A stretch of DNA of 64,000 bases from CAYVKM01 sp964452045. Its GTDB lineage: Bacteria > Calditrichota > Calditrichia > RBG-13-44-9. Position 1 is the first letter of the stretch. The number at the start of each line of letters is the position of its first letter. The notes beneath the pieces are model-generated. The model was not told the DNA's origin. It did no database searches and saw only the letters and a program-made list of their open reading frames with translations. The DNA is taken from the NCBI GenBank assembly GCA_964452045.1, contig CAYVKM010000008.1:1-64000 (forward strand). Direction: 5' to 3'. Positions 44,488-52,494 of the stretch are shown piece after piece. The position numbers and the translations under genes are program-made.

Positions 44488-45053
44488 TTTGTCTTCCTAG
44501 TTTCTGTTAGAAAAATGCCGACGTTTATGGTGAAGTAATTGTTAAAGAACTGGTTATTATGTGCCAAAAAGGAAAACAGCGGAAAAATTTCCAAACAAAT
44601 TTTATTACTTTTTCCTATCAATAGTCAACCGCCAAGCATAAAACCAAGTGAATTTTTTGTATCGTTAACATTCCAATACCCCAAATATAAACGCTCCTGT
44701 GCGCTAAAATGTCTTCGATGATAACCAAAACCAAAGTGACCAAAAATATTTAAGGCATCCTGAGATGTCGAAATAATTCGAATAGAAGGTACCGCCTCAA
44801 ATATCGTGATATTTCCTGAATATCGGTTATAGCTCCTGCTGCTGTAGGCCACTCTGAGCCCCCAAAAGATATGGGGATTCTTATACCAGAAAACATTACC
44901 ACCCAGGGAAAGTCCGCCATTCCAGTATTCACTCCCACTTTTCAGAGCAATATTCCTTCCCAGGTTAATACTTCCTGCTTTTTCCCCTGCCAGAGAAAAG
45001 CTATAAAATGTTGACAAAATAATGGCAATTAATAAGGTAAACCTTTTTAACAT
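44484..45053 (-). pseudogene. outer-membrane beta-barrel gene interrupted by an in-frame TGA
   Basis: From the ATG at 45053 a signal peptide (MLKRFTLLIAIILSTFYSFS) leads into beta-barrel strands. The frame hits TGA at 44625-44627 after GFMLGG. The same frame then stays open for 46 codons (LLIGKSNKICLEIFPLFSFL, then NNYFTINVGIFL, a typical last barrel strand) to a TGA that overlaps the next gene's ATG. A GGA to TGA change would explain the break. Intact length would be 189 residues. Without the last strands the product would not fold, so it is probably a recent pseudogene. A consensus error is the alternative. Confidence 0.75.
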
Positions 45054-45366
45054 TCCACCTCCACTTGGTAAGAAACTGCTCAATACCCTATATCTCCTGT
45101 AAAAGAAGAGTACAAAATGAATGTTACCAATTATCCATTATATATATGATCTAAAAATGTCTATCCAGGTATCCCGGGTGAACTGTTGAAAAAGATGTAT
45201 CCGGAGCTCGGAAAGATAAACGGAATTAAAGGATTCATGATAAGGCTCCCTCCGGTCTGTTACCGGCGTCTCCTTCAATCTACAATTCTAAAATATTTTT
45301 GTCAATAAATTATTCAAAGATCCCCGGAATTTCCTGCAGGGGATTTCCTTCGGTCGCTTTAAAAAT
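45054..45366. other. intergenic stretch between two barrel genes
   Basis: About 310 bases. ATCCCCGG...CAGGGGAT (near 45330-45352) could act as a weak terminator for the leftward barrel gene at 45367. I see no gene. Confidence 0.35.
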
Positions 45367-45999
45367 TTATAGCTGATAAAAAATACCTGCAAAAAACTCA
45401 AAGGGATAAATGCGAATGTCTTTTGAAATATTTTCGGCTACCTTCAGTTGCGTATATTTTAATACCATACCTTTTGCCCCGGATTTTATTCCAAATTTAT
45501 CGGAGATCGGTATTTTTACCCCGGCCGCATAAGATATCACAAAACCCGTATTATCAATATCACCACCGGCTTTTAGCAAGTCGCCGCCGAGGGATAAATA
45601 GGGTTTGATCGATCTGTTATGATATTTCATGGGATAAAACAGTATTGATACTCCACCCATAAGCAGATTCAATTCCTTCTTTTCGGTCGGCTCACTTTTG
45701 CTCAGTTTTTGAGGCATAAATTCAAGATTGCCCTGGAACCCGAAATATCCTTTACTTATTTCTAATCCACCATTCAAGGCAAAGCTTTGTTCAAATGTAC
45801 CGGTAATGGTTTCATATTGAACCCCACCCATTCCATTATAAATAGGATGAGAAAAGTCCCAGTCACTTTTCGGGGAAACCAGCGACGGATAGAAATAAAC
45901 AGACGTCGTCCAGGATTCTTCCTCAATGTTCTGGGCAGACACTTTAGTTGATATGAAGAAGGCAAGTAGTATTGAGAGCAGAAAATTTAACTTCACCAT
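45367..45999 (-). CDS. outer-membrane beta-barrel protein
   Basis: 210 residues. Signal peptide ending VSAQ (residue 22), then alternating amphipathic strands typical of small barrels (FALNGGLEISKGYFGFQGNL, NLLMGGVSILFYPMKYHNRS, KPYLSLGGDLLKAGGDIDNT) and the last strand YPFEFFAGIFYQL. It is similar in plan to the interrupted barrel gene downstream. AGGAGG lies 7 bases before the ATG. Substrate or partner unknown. Confidence 0.75.
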   Translation of the reverse strand: MVKLNFLLSILLAFFISTKVSAQNIEEESWTTSVYFYPSLVSPKSDWDFSHPIYNGMGGVQYETITGTFEQSFALNGGLEISKGYFGFQGNLEFMPQKLSKSEPTEKKELNLLMGGVSILFYPMKYHNRSIKPYLSLGGDLLKAGGDIDNTGFVISYAAGVKIPISDKFGIKSGAKGMVLKYTQLKVAENISKDIRIYPFEFFAGIFYQL

Positions 46000-46051
46000 T
46001 TTATTGACCTCCTGAATCGTTATACGTACCCATAAAATATTGGATTAGAAA

Positions 46052-46078
46052 TAGGGGCGTATTTTAATACGCCCATAC
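46052..46078. repeat. REP-like palindrome next to the RAYT gene
   Basis: GGGCGTATT and AATACGCCC pair with a 2-base loop, flanked by TAGG and CATA. The sequence resembles the widespread GTAGGGGCGTATT...CCCCTAC repeat type. It sits 22 bases beyond the RAYT stop codon, where RAYT genes usually carry their cognate REPs. Confidence 0.7.
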
Positions 46079-46355
46079 CATTTCCATGAATTGGCGATAT
46101 CATTTGTTCCTCGGATGTTCATTGTCCAATTCCCATTTGGCGGGGTTGTTCCTGATATATTTCCGGATTTTGTATAATTCCCGTTCATTTCGAATTATAT
46201 GTTCGTAGAAATTGCTTTGCCATTTGAAATGATCGTTTTTGTTTTTACAGCACCACCGGGTAACCGATGATTTATATGATCGAATAATTACACCCAGCGT
46301 ACCTGATGGCGGGGATATTTGGGAAAAATAATTTTGTGGGTTTACGTTGGCATTG

Positions 46356-46383
46356 GTAGGGGCGTTCGATCGAACGCCCCTAC
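46356..46383. repeat. 28-bp perfect REP palindrome inside the RAYT frame
   Basis: The left half GTAGGGGCGTTCGA and its exact reverse complement TCGAACGCCCCTAC abut. It begins with the GTAG foot characteristic of RAYT-recognised REPs. It is read in frame as part of a low-complexity linker (RRGVRSNAPT), so the REP landed in its own transposase gene without breaking the frame. Confidence 0.8.
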
Positions 46384-46523
46384 GGTTATTATTTCCCATA
46401 CGAATTTCATTATCCGCAAGGTCTTCATTGGCCCCACGATCACCGTTGCCTGGATGATCATTGATAATGACAATTCCGTGTAAATGATTGGGCATGATCA
46501 CAAATTCATCCAATTCAACATGT

Positions 46524-46787
46524 TCACCCCGTGAGATAATTCATCAAACGATTCTTCAAATAACGTTTTCCCCATGCTGTTTTTAAATATTTTTCCCTCT
46601 GCAATGCATCTTTCTGATTCAAACACCCCTCCCAATAAACTAATGTTAATGGTCTTCGACGCTTTGTCGATTCCACCGTACCTTTTTGATGCTGATCTAG
46701 ACGATTTTGAAGATTTTGCGTGTAACCTGTGTACAAATTATTGTCTGTACCGGAATGTAAAACATAGACATAAAAATGTTCATTCAT
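46524..46787 (-). CDS. GIY-YIG nuclease inside the RAYT gene
   Basis: 87 residues, one GIY-YIG domain of the small stand-alone type: FYVYVLHSGTDNNLYTGYTQ carries the two Tyr motifs (YVY...YTG), followed by a catalytic Arg (NRLDQHQKG), RRPLTLVYWEG with the conserved Glu region, and KTAWGKRYLKNRL. GAGG lies before the ATG at 46787. An in-frame ATG at 46799 is an alternative. The ORF fills almost all of a 286-bp element bounded by inverted repeats, with its stop codon overlapping the right one. It is probably the element's mobility nuclease, but host DNA-repair-like roles are known for relatives. Confidence 0.85.
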   Translation of the reverse strand: MNEHFYVYVLHSGTDNNLYTGYTQNLQNRLDQHQKGTVESTKRRRPLTLVYWEGCLNQKDALQREKYLKTAWGKRYLKNRLMNYLTG

Positions 46788-46812
46788 AATTAACCTCACT
46801 TATCTCACGGGG
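46527..46812 (-). mobile_element. 286-bp GIY-YIG element with 13-bp perfect terminal inverted repeats
   Basis: Read leftwards, the element begins CCCCGTGAGATAA (46812-46800) and ends TTATCTCACGGGG (46539-46527), exact reverse complements. It contains only the GIY-YIG gene. Its removal restores a perfect RAYT reading frame, which fixes both ends to the base. No target-site duplication is visible. The left repeat supplies the stop codon that truncates the RAYT N-terminal half. The match to an inverted-repeat-bounded nuclease element is direct. How it moves is unknown. Confidence 0.75.
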
Positions 46813-47187
46813 TAAATATGATTGGGGATTTGTAGCCAATATTCCCGGGCAATTTTGCCAATGGAGGATAAAACTATTCTACCATTATTAATATCGCCAA
46901 ATAAACATGTCTGTTGATGGGTGCAGATGGTAACATAATACCAGCCCGGGGATGTGTAATCATATTCCTTTAACCGAATAGAACGCCGGTGGTATTTGTT
47001 TTTGTTATTGGACATTTTTCAGAAATTAATTGGAACGTCTGAGAGAAATTTTTGACTGCAAATATTTATCGTTAATCTCAATTAATATTAGGATGTAATG
47101 GATTTTTCGGCTAATCTAAAATTTCAAAATTTTTTTGTCATTATCTTAATCAGTACCTGTTGCAGGATAAATTCAGGATATTTGTGG

Positions 47188-47676
47188 TTAAATCAACCGG
47201 CTTCCAGCGAAGATAATCAAATAGCCATGTATCGCCATGGGTATGGAGCCAATGAGTAAGGCCGTGATTATGGTAATTAGTTTCATACCGGACTTGTTGA
47301 TCAGCAGCCGGGAGAACCAGAATATAAAAGGGAGATACAGAACAACCGAAGTAATGGTCCCCGGGGCATATTGCTGAAATACCAGTGTGGCAAGAATATG
47401 GAACAGTGCATTGGCAAACATCATAAAACCCAGCCAGGCAAGGGTAATCAGGGTGATTACTTTTTCCTTTGTAACAGCGGTAAGCATACACAACCCACTG
47501 ACGATGACAAATCCGGTCAGGTTGACTGACAGGAAAAGTGATAGGGTAATATCCCGATCGATCAGGGTATTTACCCAGCTGACAAATCCTGGTGCCTCCT
47601 CCGCTACGTGAAAAATGAAGATCAGCGGAGCCAGCAGGACAAATCTATATGGATTTGAAAAGATGGATGATTTCAT
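47188..47676 (-). CDS. HXXEE-domain membrane protein
   Basis: 162 residues with about five transmembrane helices. The HXXEE motif is present as FHVAEEAPGF near residue 23, followed at a distance by the Asn/His of MFANALFHILATLVF, as in the HXXEE family (PF13787), whose conserved His and Glu suggest a metal-dependent membrane enzyme of unknown activity. Downstream the gap to 47015 holds nothing recognisable. Confidence 0.8.
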   Translation of the reverse strand: MKSSIFSNPYRFVLLAPLIFIFHVAEEAPGFVSWVNTLIDRDITLSLFLSVNLTGFVIVSGLCMLTAVTKEKVITLITLAWLGFMMFANALFHILATLVFQQYAPGTITSVVLYLPFIFWFSRLLINKSGMKLITIITALLIGSIPMAIHGYLIIFAGSRLI

Positions 47677-47711
47677 GGAAACTTTTTGATGCCAGATTTT
47701 AGTGGTTTCTG

Positions 47712-48395
47712 TTAGTAGTTCAAAATCTTTTTGATCACCTCGACCGGAAAGGGATCCCCATGGGCCGGATAAATCGTCTTTGCTCCCCGTTCAATAACTG
47801 TCTTCCAGTTTCTCTTCACTTCTTCAATATTATCGGCAAATATGGGTAGTCCCGGTTTTAATCGGAAAGGTAGATTGTTGTGGGCCAGGCATCCCACGAA
47901 CGCATCCCCGGATTCCAATAAAACACTAACCGATCCACTGGTGTGCCCGGGCGTGTACACAATGCTGCCGTTAATGCCAAAATCTTGCAGGGGATAGTCG
48001 GAATCGTCCAATACGATGTCCGGCATCTCGCCCGGAAACTTAAACAATATTTTGGTAACCGGATTCAGGATAGATCGTAAAAAGTGTCCCCAGGCAGTTG
48101 TGCCGGTTGGAAAATGATGTAGACCCTTTTCAAAAGTTTCCCGGTCATTTTCATGAATTGCGATTTTCGCCCCGGTCAGTGACTTTATGTCCCCGGCAGA
48201 TCCCACATGATCGAAATCCCCGTGGGTTAAAACAATTAATCGGATATCCTCGGGACGGATGGGTATGCCCCCGATAAAATTCTGAAAAGCTTTCAATTTC
48301 TTCGGTGGACCGCCATCAATCATGATCACCCCTTCCTCCCGGATCAGGTAACACCGGTTAATTCCGAATCGAACCGAATAAATTTGGGTTGACAT
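47712..48395 (-). CDS. metallo-beta-lactamase-fold hydrolase
   Basis: 227 residues. The metal motif is LTHGDFDHVGSAG (a THxDxDH form of HxHxDH), with further ligands in YTPGHTSGSVSV, VGCLAHNN and the final YPAHGDPFP. The fold covers thioesterases, lactonases and glyoxalase II-like enzymes. No substrate can be assigned. No signal peptide. It is the first of three short leftward accessory genes around an attC-like site, although I cannot show that it lies in a cassette. Confidence 0.88.
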   Translation of the reverse strand: MSTQIYSVRFGINRCYLIREEGVIMIDGGPPKKLKAFQNFIGGIPIRPEDIRLIVLTHGDFDHVGSAGDIKSLTGAKIAIHENDRETFEKGLHHFPTGTTAWGHFLRSILNPVTKILFKFPGEMPDIVLDDSDYPLQDFGINGSIVYTPGHTSGSVSVLLESGDAFVGCLAHNNLPFRLKPGLPIFADNIEEVKRNWKTVIERGAKTIYPAHGDPFPVEVIKKILNY

Positions 48396-48524
48396 GGTTT
48401 TAGCTCCTTACAGCTTTATTGATTGGAGAAGTAAAAAATGTCTATTTTGAATCAACAAATTGCCATTTATTATTTTCTATTGAAAAGCTCACACCTGGTT
48501 GGCAGACGCTACCAATGATCGAAT

Positions 48525-48860
48525 TCATAAAAAGTCCTTTGAATCAAAAACCAAGAGAATTTGGCTAATCTTGTTGCCCTTCGCCTGGAATTCCTGAACC
48601 ATTGGTGCGGATACACCGTCCTTGTGGAAGTCGTAGATAATACACACCATGTCTTTGTTTTGATATGTGCTTCGAATGTTGTAGGACATTCCAGTGGGAG
48701 GATCGGAAATCAAGGCATCCATATATGCCTTGGCACTGGTGGACTCGAACAATGGTCCCTTGAAGTGTAGGTTATCATCGAGAATATTTGATAAACGCTC
48801 TATTCCTTCTCCGGAATAGAAAATTCTCAAGAATTCCAGGGCAAGATCTATTGGTTTCAT
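48525..48860 (-). CDS. SnoaL/NTF2-like small protein
   Basis: 111 residues from the ATG at 48860, with a SnoaL-like cone fold: IDLALEFLRIFYSGEGIERL, FKGPLFESTSAKAYMDAL, then alternating strands (DMVCIIYDFHKDG, MVQEFQAKGNKISQILLVF). Such proteins bind small hydrophobic molecules or act as cyclases or isomerases, and many are of unknown role. A longer frame from 48893 is possible. Its size and position between other short accessory genes fit a gene cassette, but its own attC was not found. Confidence 0.75.
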   Translation of the reverse strand: MKPIDLALEFLRIFYSGEGIERLSNILDDNLHFKGPLFESTSAKAYMDALISDPPTGMSYNIRSTYQNKDMVCIIYDFHKDGVSAPMVQEFQAKGNKISQILLVFDSKDFL

Positions 48861-48935
48861 GGTACTCGCTTCCTGGATAACGGGCGAGCTCACCGGCGCG
48901 ACCGTGTCTGTTTGAGCACTTTGATGGGCATCAGA

Positions 48936-49298
48936 TTATGGAACCTGCCAAAGTCCCTGTTCAATTCCACCATACATGTAGATCGCAATAATTCCTCGTC
49001 CGGGAATTTCCATTGGTGCTAGAGCGATTTTGGCTCCCATTTGTGCTGCGTCTCGGGCGGCAGCTTCAATATCGTTTACTCGGAGATATGTACGCACGAT
49101 CGGCTTTTCTTCCACATGCATTGGGGCGCGGATGCCGCAGAGTGATCCATCGGGAAGTGTCGCTAGGAACGAGTTTCCCAATTCGGGGCCCGTCGCATGA
49201 AAGTGCCATCCATATGCCTTACCGTACAACTGACACGCAGCCTCCACGTCCGGTGTTACGATCTCAAGATAGTAAACCGTGTGTTCCGGAACTGCCAT
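48936..49298 (-). CDS. VOC-family (glyoxalase/bleomycin-resistance-like) protein
   Basis: 120 residues forming one VOC module pair: VYYLEIVTPDVEAACQLYGK then YGWHFH at the start, YLRVNDIEAAARDAAQMGAK and MEIPGRGIIAIYMYGGIEQG at the end. Metal-binding positions are not fully conserved, so it may bind rather than transform its ligand. GAGGAG precedes the ATG. Reading leftwards it starts about 65 bases after the attC-like site, the usual place for the gene of the next integron cassette. Confidence 0.82.
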   Translation of the reverse strand: MAVPEHTVYYLEIVTPDVEAACQLYGKAYGWHFHATGPELGNSFLATLPDGSLCGIRAPMHVEEKPIVRTYLRVNDIEAAARDAAQMGAKIALAPMEIPGRGIIAIYMYGGIEQGLWQVP

Positions 49299-49359
49299 TT
49301 GAATAACTCCTCTGTTTCTTATTGTGTTGTAATGATAACTTACAGAACCATCAACTGCT

Positions 49360-49439
49360 GCCTAACGATTAGCATAAGCGGCGCGTCTTTTTGCGCGTCC
49401 GGCGACCGTAGGGAGCGAACTTCATGCATTTGTTAGAAT
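49360..49439 (-). other. integron attC-like recombination site
   Basis: On the minus strand the site runs from ATTCTAAC (R''-like) to GTTAGGC (R'-like). CTAAC pairs with GTTAG. Inside, ATGCATGAAG pairs with CTTATGCTAAT apart from one extra unpaired base and a short internal loop, as in the L boxes of attC sites. A G+C-rich central arm lies between. TAAC-to-GTTA length is 73 bases, within the known attC range. It follows a leftward gene (49449-49910) and precedes the VOC gene, as a cassette boundary should. No integron integrase gene lies in the window. Confidence 0.6.
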
Positions 49440-49448
49440 CCGTTAGCA

Positions 49449-49910
49449 CTACGTTAATAAATTTTCACCTCTAAACATAATATAGAATAGCCCCCAAACA
49501 CCAAAGATTATAAACACTGCCATAACTAACCAATAATCATAACCCGGAACCAGATTATAGCCTGGGACGCCCTTTTGAAATATTAGCATAAATGTAACTG
49601 TTGCGGCCCAATAAGCTGACACACCCATCACAGCCGCCGTTGTAAATAACGACCACCGTTTCTTTAAAATAAGTCCGATAATAGAAATCACAATTAATGG
49701 AATATATATAATAGTGTCACCCGCACCAAATGCTCGATTAAGTTGAACACCAAACATTCCGACTTCCTTTATACTTTCTTGCAATCCTAGCTGCACGGCA
49801 AAATCATAATTTATAATAGCCATTGTTTGGCCTAGGAGTAGAAAAATAAAGGAAATAGATAAGAAGCTGATTATGAGCCAAAATGTAAAGGGTCGTTTAG
49901 AGTTTTCCAT
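49449..49910 (-). CDS. small multi-pass membrane protein in a probable gene cassette
   Basis: 153 residues with four hydrophobic helices (about 8-30, 63-82, 87-107 and 128-147) separated by short loops, e.g. YDFAVQLGLQESIKEVGMFG. No family is recognised. The gene is richer in A+T than its neighbours, is preceded by GTTAGAAT (a possible cassette junction near 49931) and is followed by an attC-like site 10 bases after its stop. That spacing is typical of integron gene cassettes, most of which code for unknown proteins. Confidence 0.6.
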   Translation of the reverse strand: MENSKRPFTFWLIISFLSISFIFLLLGQTMAIINYDFAVQLGLQESIKEVGMFGVQLNRAFGAGDTIIYIPLIVISIIGLILKKRWSLFTTAAVMGVSAYWAATVTFMLIFQKGVPGYNLVPGYDYWLVMAVFIIFGVWGLFYIMFRGENLLT

Positions 49911-50024
49911 TTCTATACCCTACAAAGGATTCTAACTTATATCTAAGCTATCCCCCAGGGCAAGTAAAAAAATATGACCACACACCATGAGAATTGCAAA
50001 TGATGATAGTCCTCTTGATAAATA

Positions 50025-51137
50025 TTATCTCGTATAAATCATTTTCATGCTTTTCTGGAAATTATCCGCTTCAATTTTATAAATATATATGCCGCTGCTG
50101 ACGTTATTATTACGGTTGTCGGTACCGTCCCAGACAACTGAATACGAACCGGGGGTCTGGATTTGATCGACGAGCGTCTTTATTTCCTCACCAAGAACAT
50201 TATAAATTGAAATCTTTACTCTGTCATTTTGGGGGACAGTATAACGAATTGTGGTCTCCGGATTAAAGGGATTCGGATAGTTTTGATAAAGAATAAAATC
50301 GTTGATCGTGGATAATGGTGGATCATCCAAGCCAGTAGGCGCTGTAGTGCGAAATGTAACCTCTTCTGCCAGGGAAAAATTTGGATTTGGCTCATCTTCC
50401 AGACTAATTACCTCTGCCAAATACCCCTCCTGCTCGGTAATCCAGGTATAGCTATAGGAAGTAATGACATCACTGCTTACCAGAAAACCCCCTACATATA
50501 CATCATAATAACTGGTTTCGTCATTGCGGACTCGCAGGCAATTATAGGATCCGGTTGGCAGTTGCACCGTTCCCCAGGCATCGACCATGCTGCTGCGACT
50601 GGTAGAATCAATTTCTGTGGCGCCTGCAAAAGGTGTGGTTGTTACCGTGTAATTACTGGTCCAGGAAGTCCCCAGGGTTGCCGGAAATACCAAAAGCACA
50701 TCATCCGGGATATTATCCTCCAATACACTGAAAGTTCCATAATTACCTGCATAGCCGAGTGATAGCCACTCATTTGAAGTAAGTTGGCCGTAGGAATAAG
50801 TATTAATTGTCACCCCAGCAATCTGTCCGGTTGTATGCCAGGCGTGATCGGCAGTAGGAAAGCTGGATGTGTAGGGTGTGGTGGTGGGATCAACCAGGGT
50901 AATCGTTTGTGCAGCACCCGCCGGAAACATGGCCTGGGAGAAAGTCCAGGTTTGCGGTCCACCGGTCGTCCCTAAATTTACCGGTATCCCTACTCCCATG
51001 GTATCTTCGGTAACGGAATAGTGCCATTCTGTGCCGAAAGCGCTTGGCCACTCATTACTGCTAATAGTAATTTGAGCAGAAGTTGTACCGATGAGACAGA
51101 ATAAAAACAATCCGGTGATATAGTATTTTAGTATCAT
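50025..51137 (-). CDS. secreted protein with C-terminal sorting domain
   Basis: 370 residues. Signal peptide ending TTSAQ (residue 22), a beta-rich body of about 260 residues with no recognised catalytic motif (many Thr, Gly and Trp, e.g. TPYTSSFPTADHAWHTTGQI), and a C-terminal sorting domain ILYQNYPNPFNPETTIRYTV ending SSGIYIYKIEADNFQKSMKM. The last part marks it for type IX-like secretion and surface attachment. AAAGGAG lies before the ATG. Function of the body unknown. Confidence 0.85.
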   Translation of the reverse strand: MILKYYITGLFLFCLIGTTSAQITISSNEWPSAFGTEWHYSVTEDTMGVGIPVNLGTTGGPQTWTFSQAMFPAGAAQTITLVDPTTTPYTSSFPTADHAWHTTGQIAGVTINTYSYGQLTSNEWLSLGYAGNYGTFSVLEDNIPDDVLLVFPATLGTSWTSNYTVTTTPFAGATEIDSTSRSSMVDAWGTVQLPTGSYNCLRVRNDETSYYDVYVGGFLVSSDVITSYSYTWITEQEGYLAEVISLEDEPNPNFSLAEEVTFRTTAPTGLDDPPLSTINDFILYQNYPNPFNPETTIRYTVPQNDRVKISIYNVLGEEIKTLVDQIQTPGSYSVVWDGTDNRNNNVSSGIYIYKIEADNFQKSMKMIYTR

Positions 51138-51294
51138 GGAGATCTCCTTTAATTTAATTTGATACCATAGTTTGAAATTATTTTAATTAGAAAATATTCT
51201 TTCTGGTTTATTCTCTATCAGTTTGAAGTCCGGGATCAATAAATATTTTATCTTTACCATTTATTGATTGATGTGAATTATCGCTCAAAAAATG

Positions 51295-52173
51295 CTACTC
51301 CGATTTTGATTGACTGATAAATGCCTGGATATCTGCTTCCAGGATTTGATTGAATACCTCCGGGTCATCCCACATAATCAGGTGTCCGGTACCCGGGATA
51401 ATATCGGCCTGGAAAGACGGGACATACTTTTGGAACGCTTCCACATTGGTTGGTTCATTCTGTGAATTAATCGCCCGAACCGGAACGGTGATTTTGCCAA
51501 GCGCTTCAGCGCAGTCTTCGTTTTGCCACTGCATGGTATTCCTTAGTACTTCCTTCCAGCCAATTTTTGAAGTTCCATCCAGCATGGCCAGGACACGTTT
51601 AAATGTCGAATCTGGATGCTTTTTATAAAATCCACCGGCCATCAGTTTCTCGTTGGTCGGATTGGTCACCAGGTCCATAAAAAGGCTGTCGATGTAATTC
51701 ACCATCGGTGGTGGAAACTTCATATCCGCATTCTGCAGGAAGTCCACGATGACCACCCCTATGGTTCGGTCCGGCATCCGGTTGGCTGTTTCAATTACCA
51801 CCGGTGCTCCCATGGAGAATCCCACAAGTACCACCTGTTGCAATTTTAGTTTATTTATAACCGCAACCACATCCTGACTGAAATTTTGTATGGTCCAATC
51901 CTCCCGGTTATTCCCGGATTCTCCGAAACCGCCCAGGTCCAGTGCAACGACCCGGTATTTTTTTGCAAAATGGGACATCTGATCATCCCACAGACTTTTA
52001 TTATTGGACCAGCCATGAACAAAAACGATACTGGTTTTTCCTTGACCCTGCTCATTGAAGCTGATCTTTACCCCATCGGCTGAGGTGGCAACATTTTCGG
52101 GTTCGCTTGTACAATTGAAACTGAACAGGATGATAGAAAGAACATATATACTAAAAACCAGAAATTTTCGCAT
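51295..52173 (-). CDS. exported alpha/beta hydrolase
   Basis: 292 residues. A hydrophobic signal ends in LFSFNC, a likely lipobox. The alpha/beta hydrolase core has the oxyanion segment FVHGWSNNKSLW, the nucleophile elbow VGFSMGAP (Ser) and the catalytic His in GTGHLIMWDDPE, with an acid residue before it. The short lid (PPPMVNYIDSLF) suggests small ester substrates. The ATG at 52173 has AAAGGGG upstream. It is separate from the second hydrolase gene by about 320 bases. Confidence 0.87.
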   Translation of the reverse strand: MRKFLVFSIYVLSIILFSFNCTSEPENVATSADGVKISFNEQGQGKTSIVFVHGWSNNKSLWDDQMSHFAKKYRVVALDLGGFGESGNNREDWTIQNFSQDVVAVINKLKLQQVVLVGFSMGAPVVIETANRMPDRTIGVVIVDFLQNADMKFPPPMVNYIDSLFMDLVTNPTNEKLMAGGFYKKHPDSTFKRVLAMLDGTSKIGWKEVLRNTMQWQNEDCAEALGKITVPVRAINSQNEPTNVEAFQKYVPSFQADIIPGTGHLIMWDDPEVFNQILEADIQAFISQSKSE

Positions 52174-52494
52174 AATATAACCCCTTTCAATTTTTGTAGA
52201 TGGATTAAATGTATGCTTTGCATTAGATCCCTCAATGGATATGGAAAAATATATAAATCCGGATGGCAAAATTACCGATCACGTCCGGGTCCGCTCCTGT
52301 ATATTTAAGTATAATGGGTGTCCGTTTTTAATACTTTGTTCAGAAAACAGGTTGTTGCTGGTTAATGTACAATTTCAAACGGGGTATGTCAATATTTTAT
52401 TCGGTGGAAATGTTTACAGGTTTCGATTGAATTTTGGATGGTGGCTGGATCAAGGATTTAAGAGTCTTTTATTTATTAAATGAAAGGTAATTTA
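52174..52494. other. intergenic stretch between two hydrolase genes
   Basis: About 320 bases with an open frame of 82 codons on the plus strand at 52235 that has no ribosome site and no family similarity. I regard it as non-coding. Confidence 0.35.

Larger units (their letters stand above)
46100..47015 (-). pseudogene. REP-associated tyrosine transposase (RAYT) split by a GIY-YIG element
   Basis: The N-terminal part (47015 to 46813: RRSIRLKEYDYTSPGWYYVT, then GKIAREYWLQIPNHIY) and the C-terminal part (46526 to 46100: EHVELDEFVIMPNHLHGIVI, with HLH as the HUH-type metal motif, and RSYKSSVTRW with the catalytic Tyr) belong to one protein. A 286-bp insertion separates them. Removing 46527-46812 joins CATATTTA to TGAACATG and restores 209 codons in frame (IPNHIYEHVELDEF). 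RAYTs are single-stranded DNA transposases that move REP hairpins. As the DNA stands the enzyme cannot be made in one piece. A perfect REP palindrome is embedded in the C-terminal coding part. Confidence 0.88.

Noticed and set aside
46524..47015. GIY-YIG gene as an ordinary neighbour of two small transposase-like genes
   Set aside because: Base-precise restoration of one transposase frame when the inverted-repeat-bounded segment is removed shows it is an insertion.
48896..48935. A second possible attC site near TAACGGGCGAGCTC
   Set aside because: Only one TAAC/GTTA end with its inner box is visible. The partner arm cannot be found upstream, so the fold is not supported.
52235..52483. 82-codon open frame between the hydrolase genes
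   Set aside because: No ribosome site and no recognisable protein pattern. It lies in the upstream region of a leftward gene.
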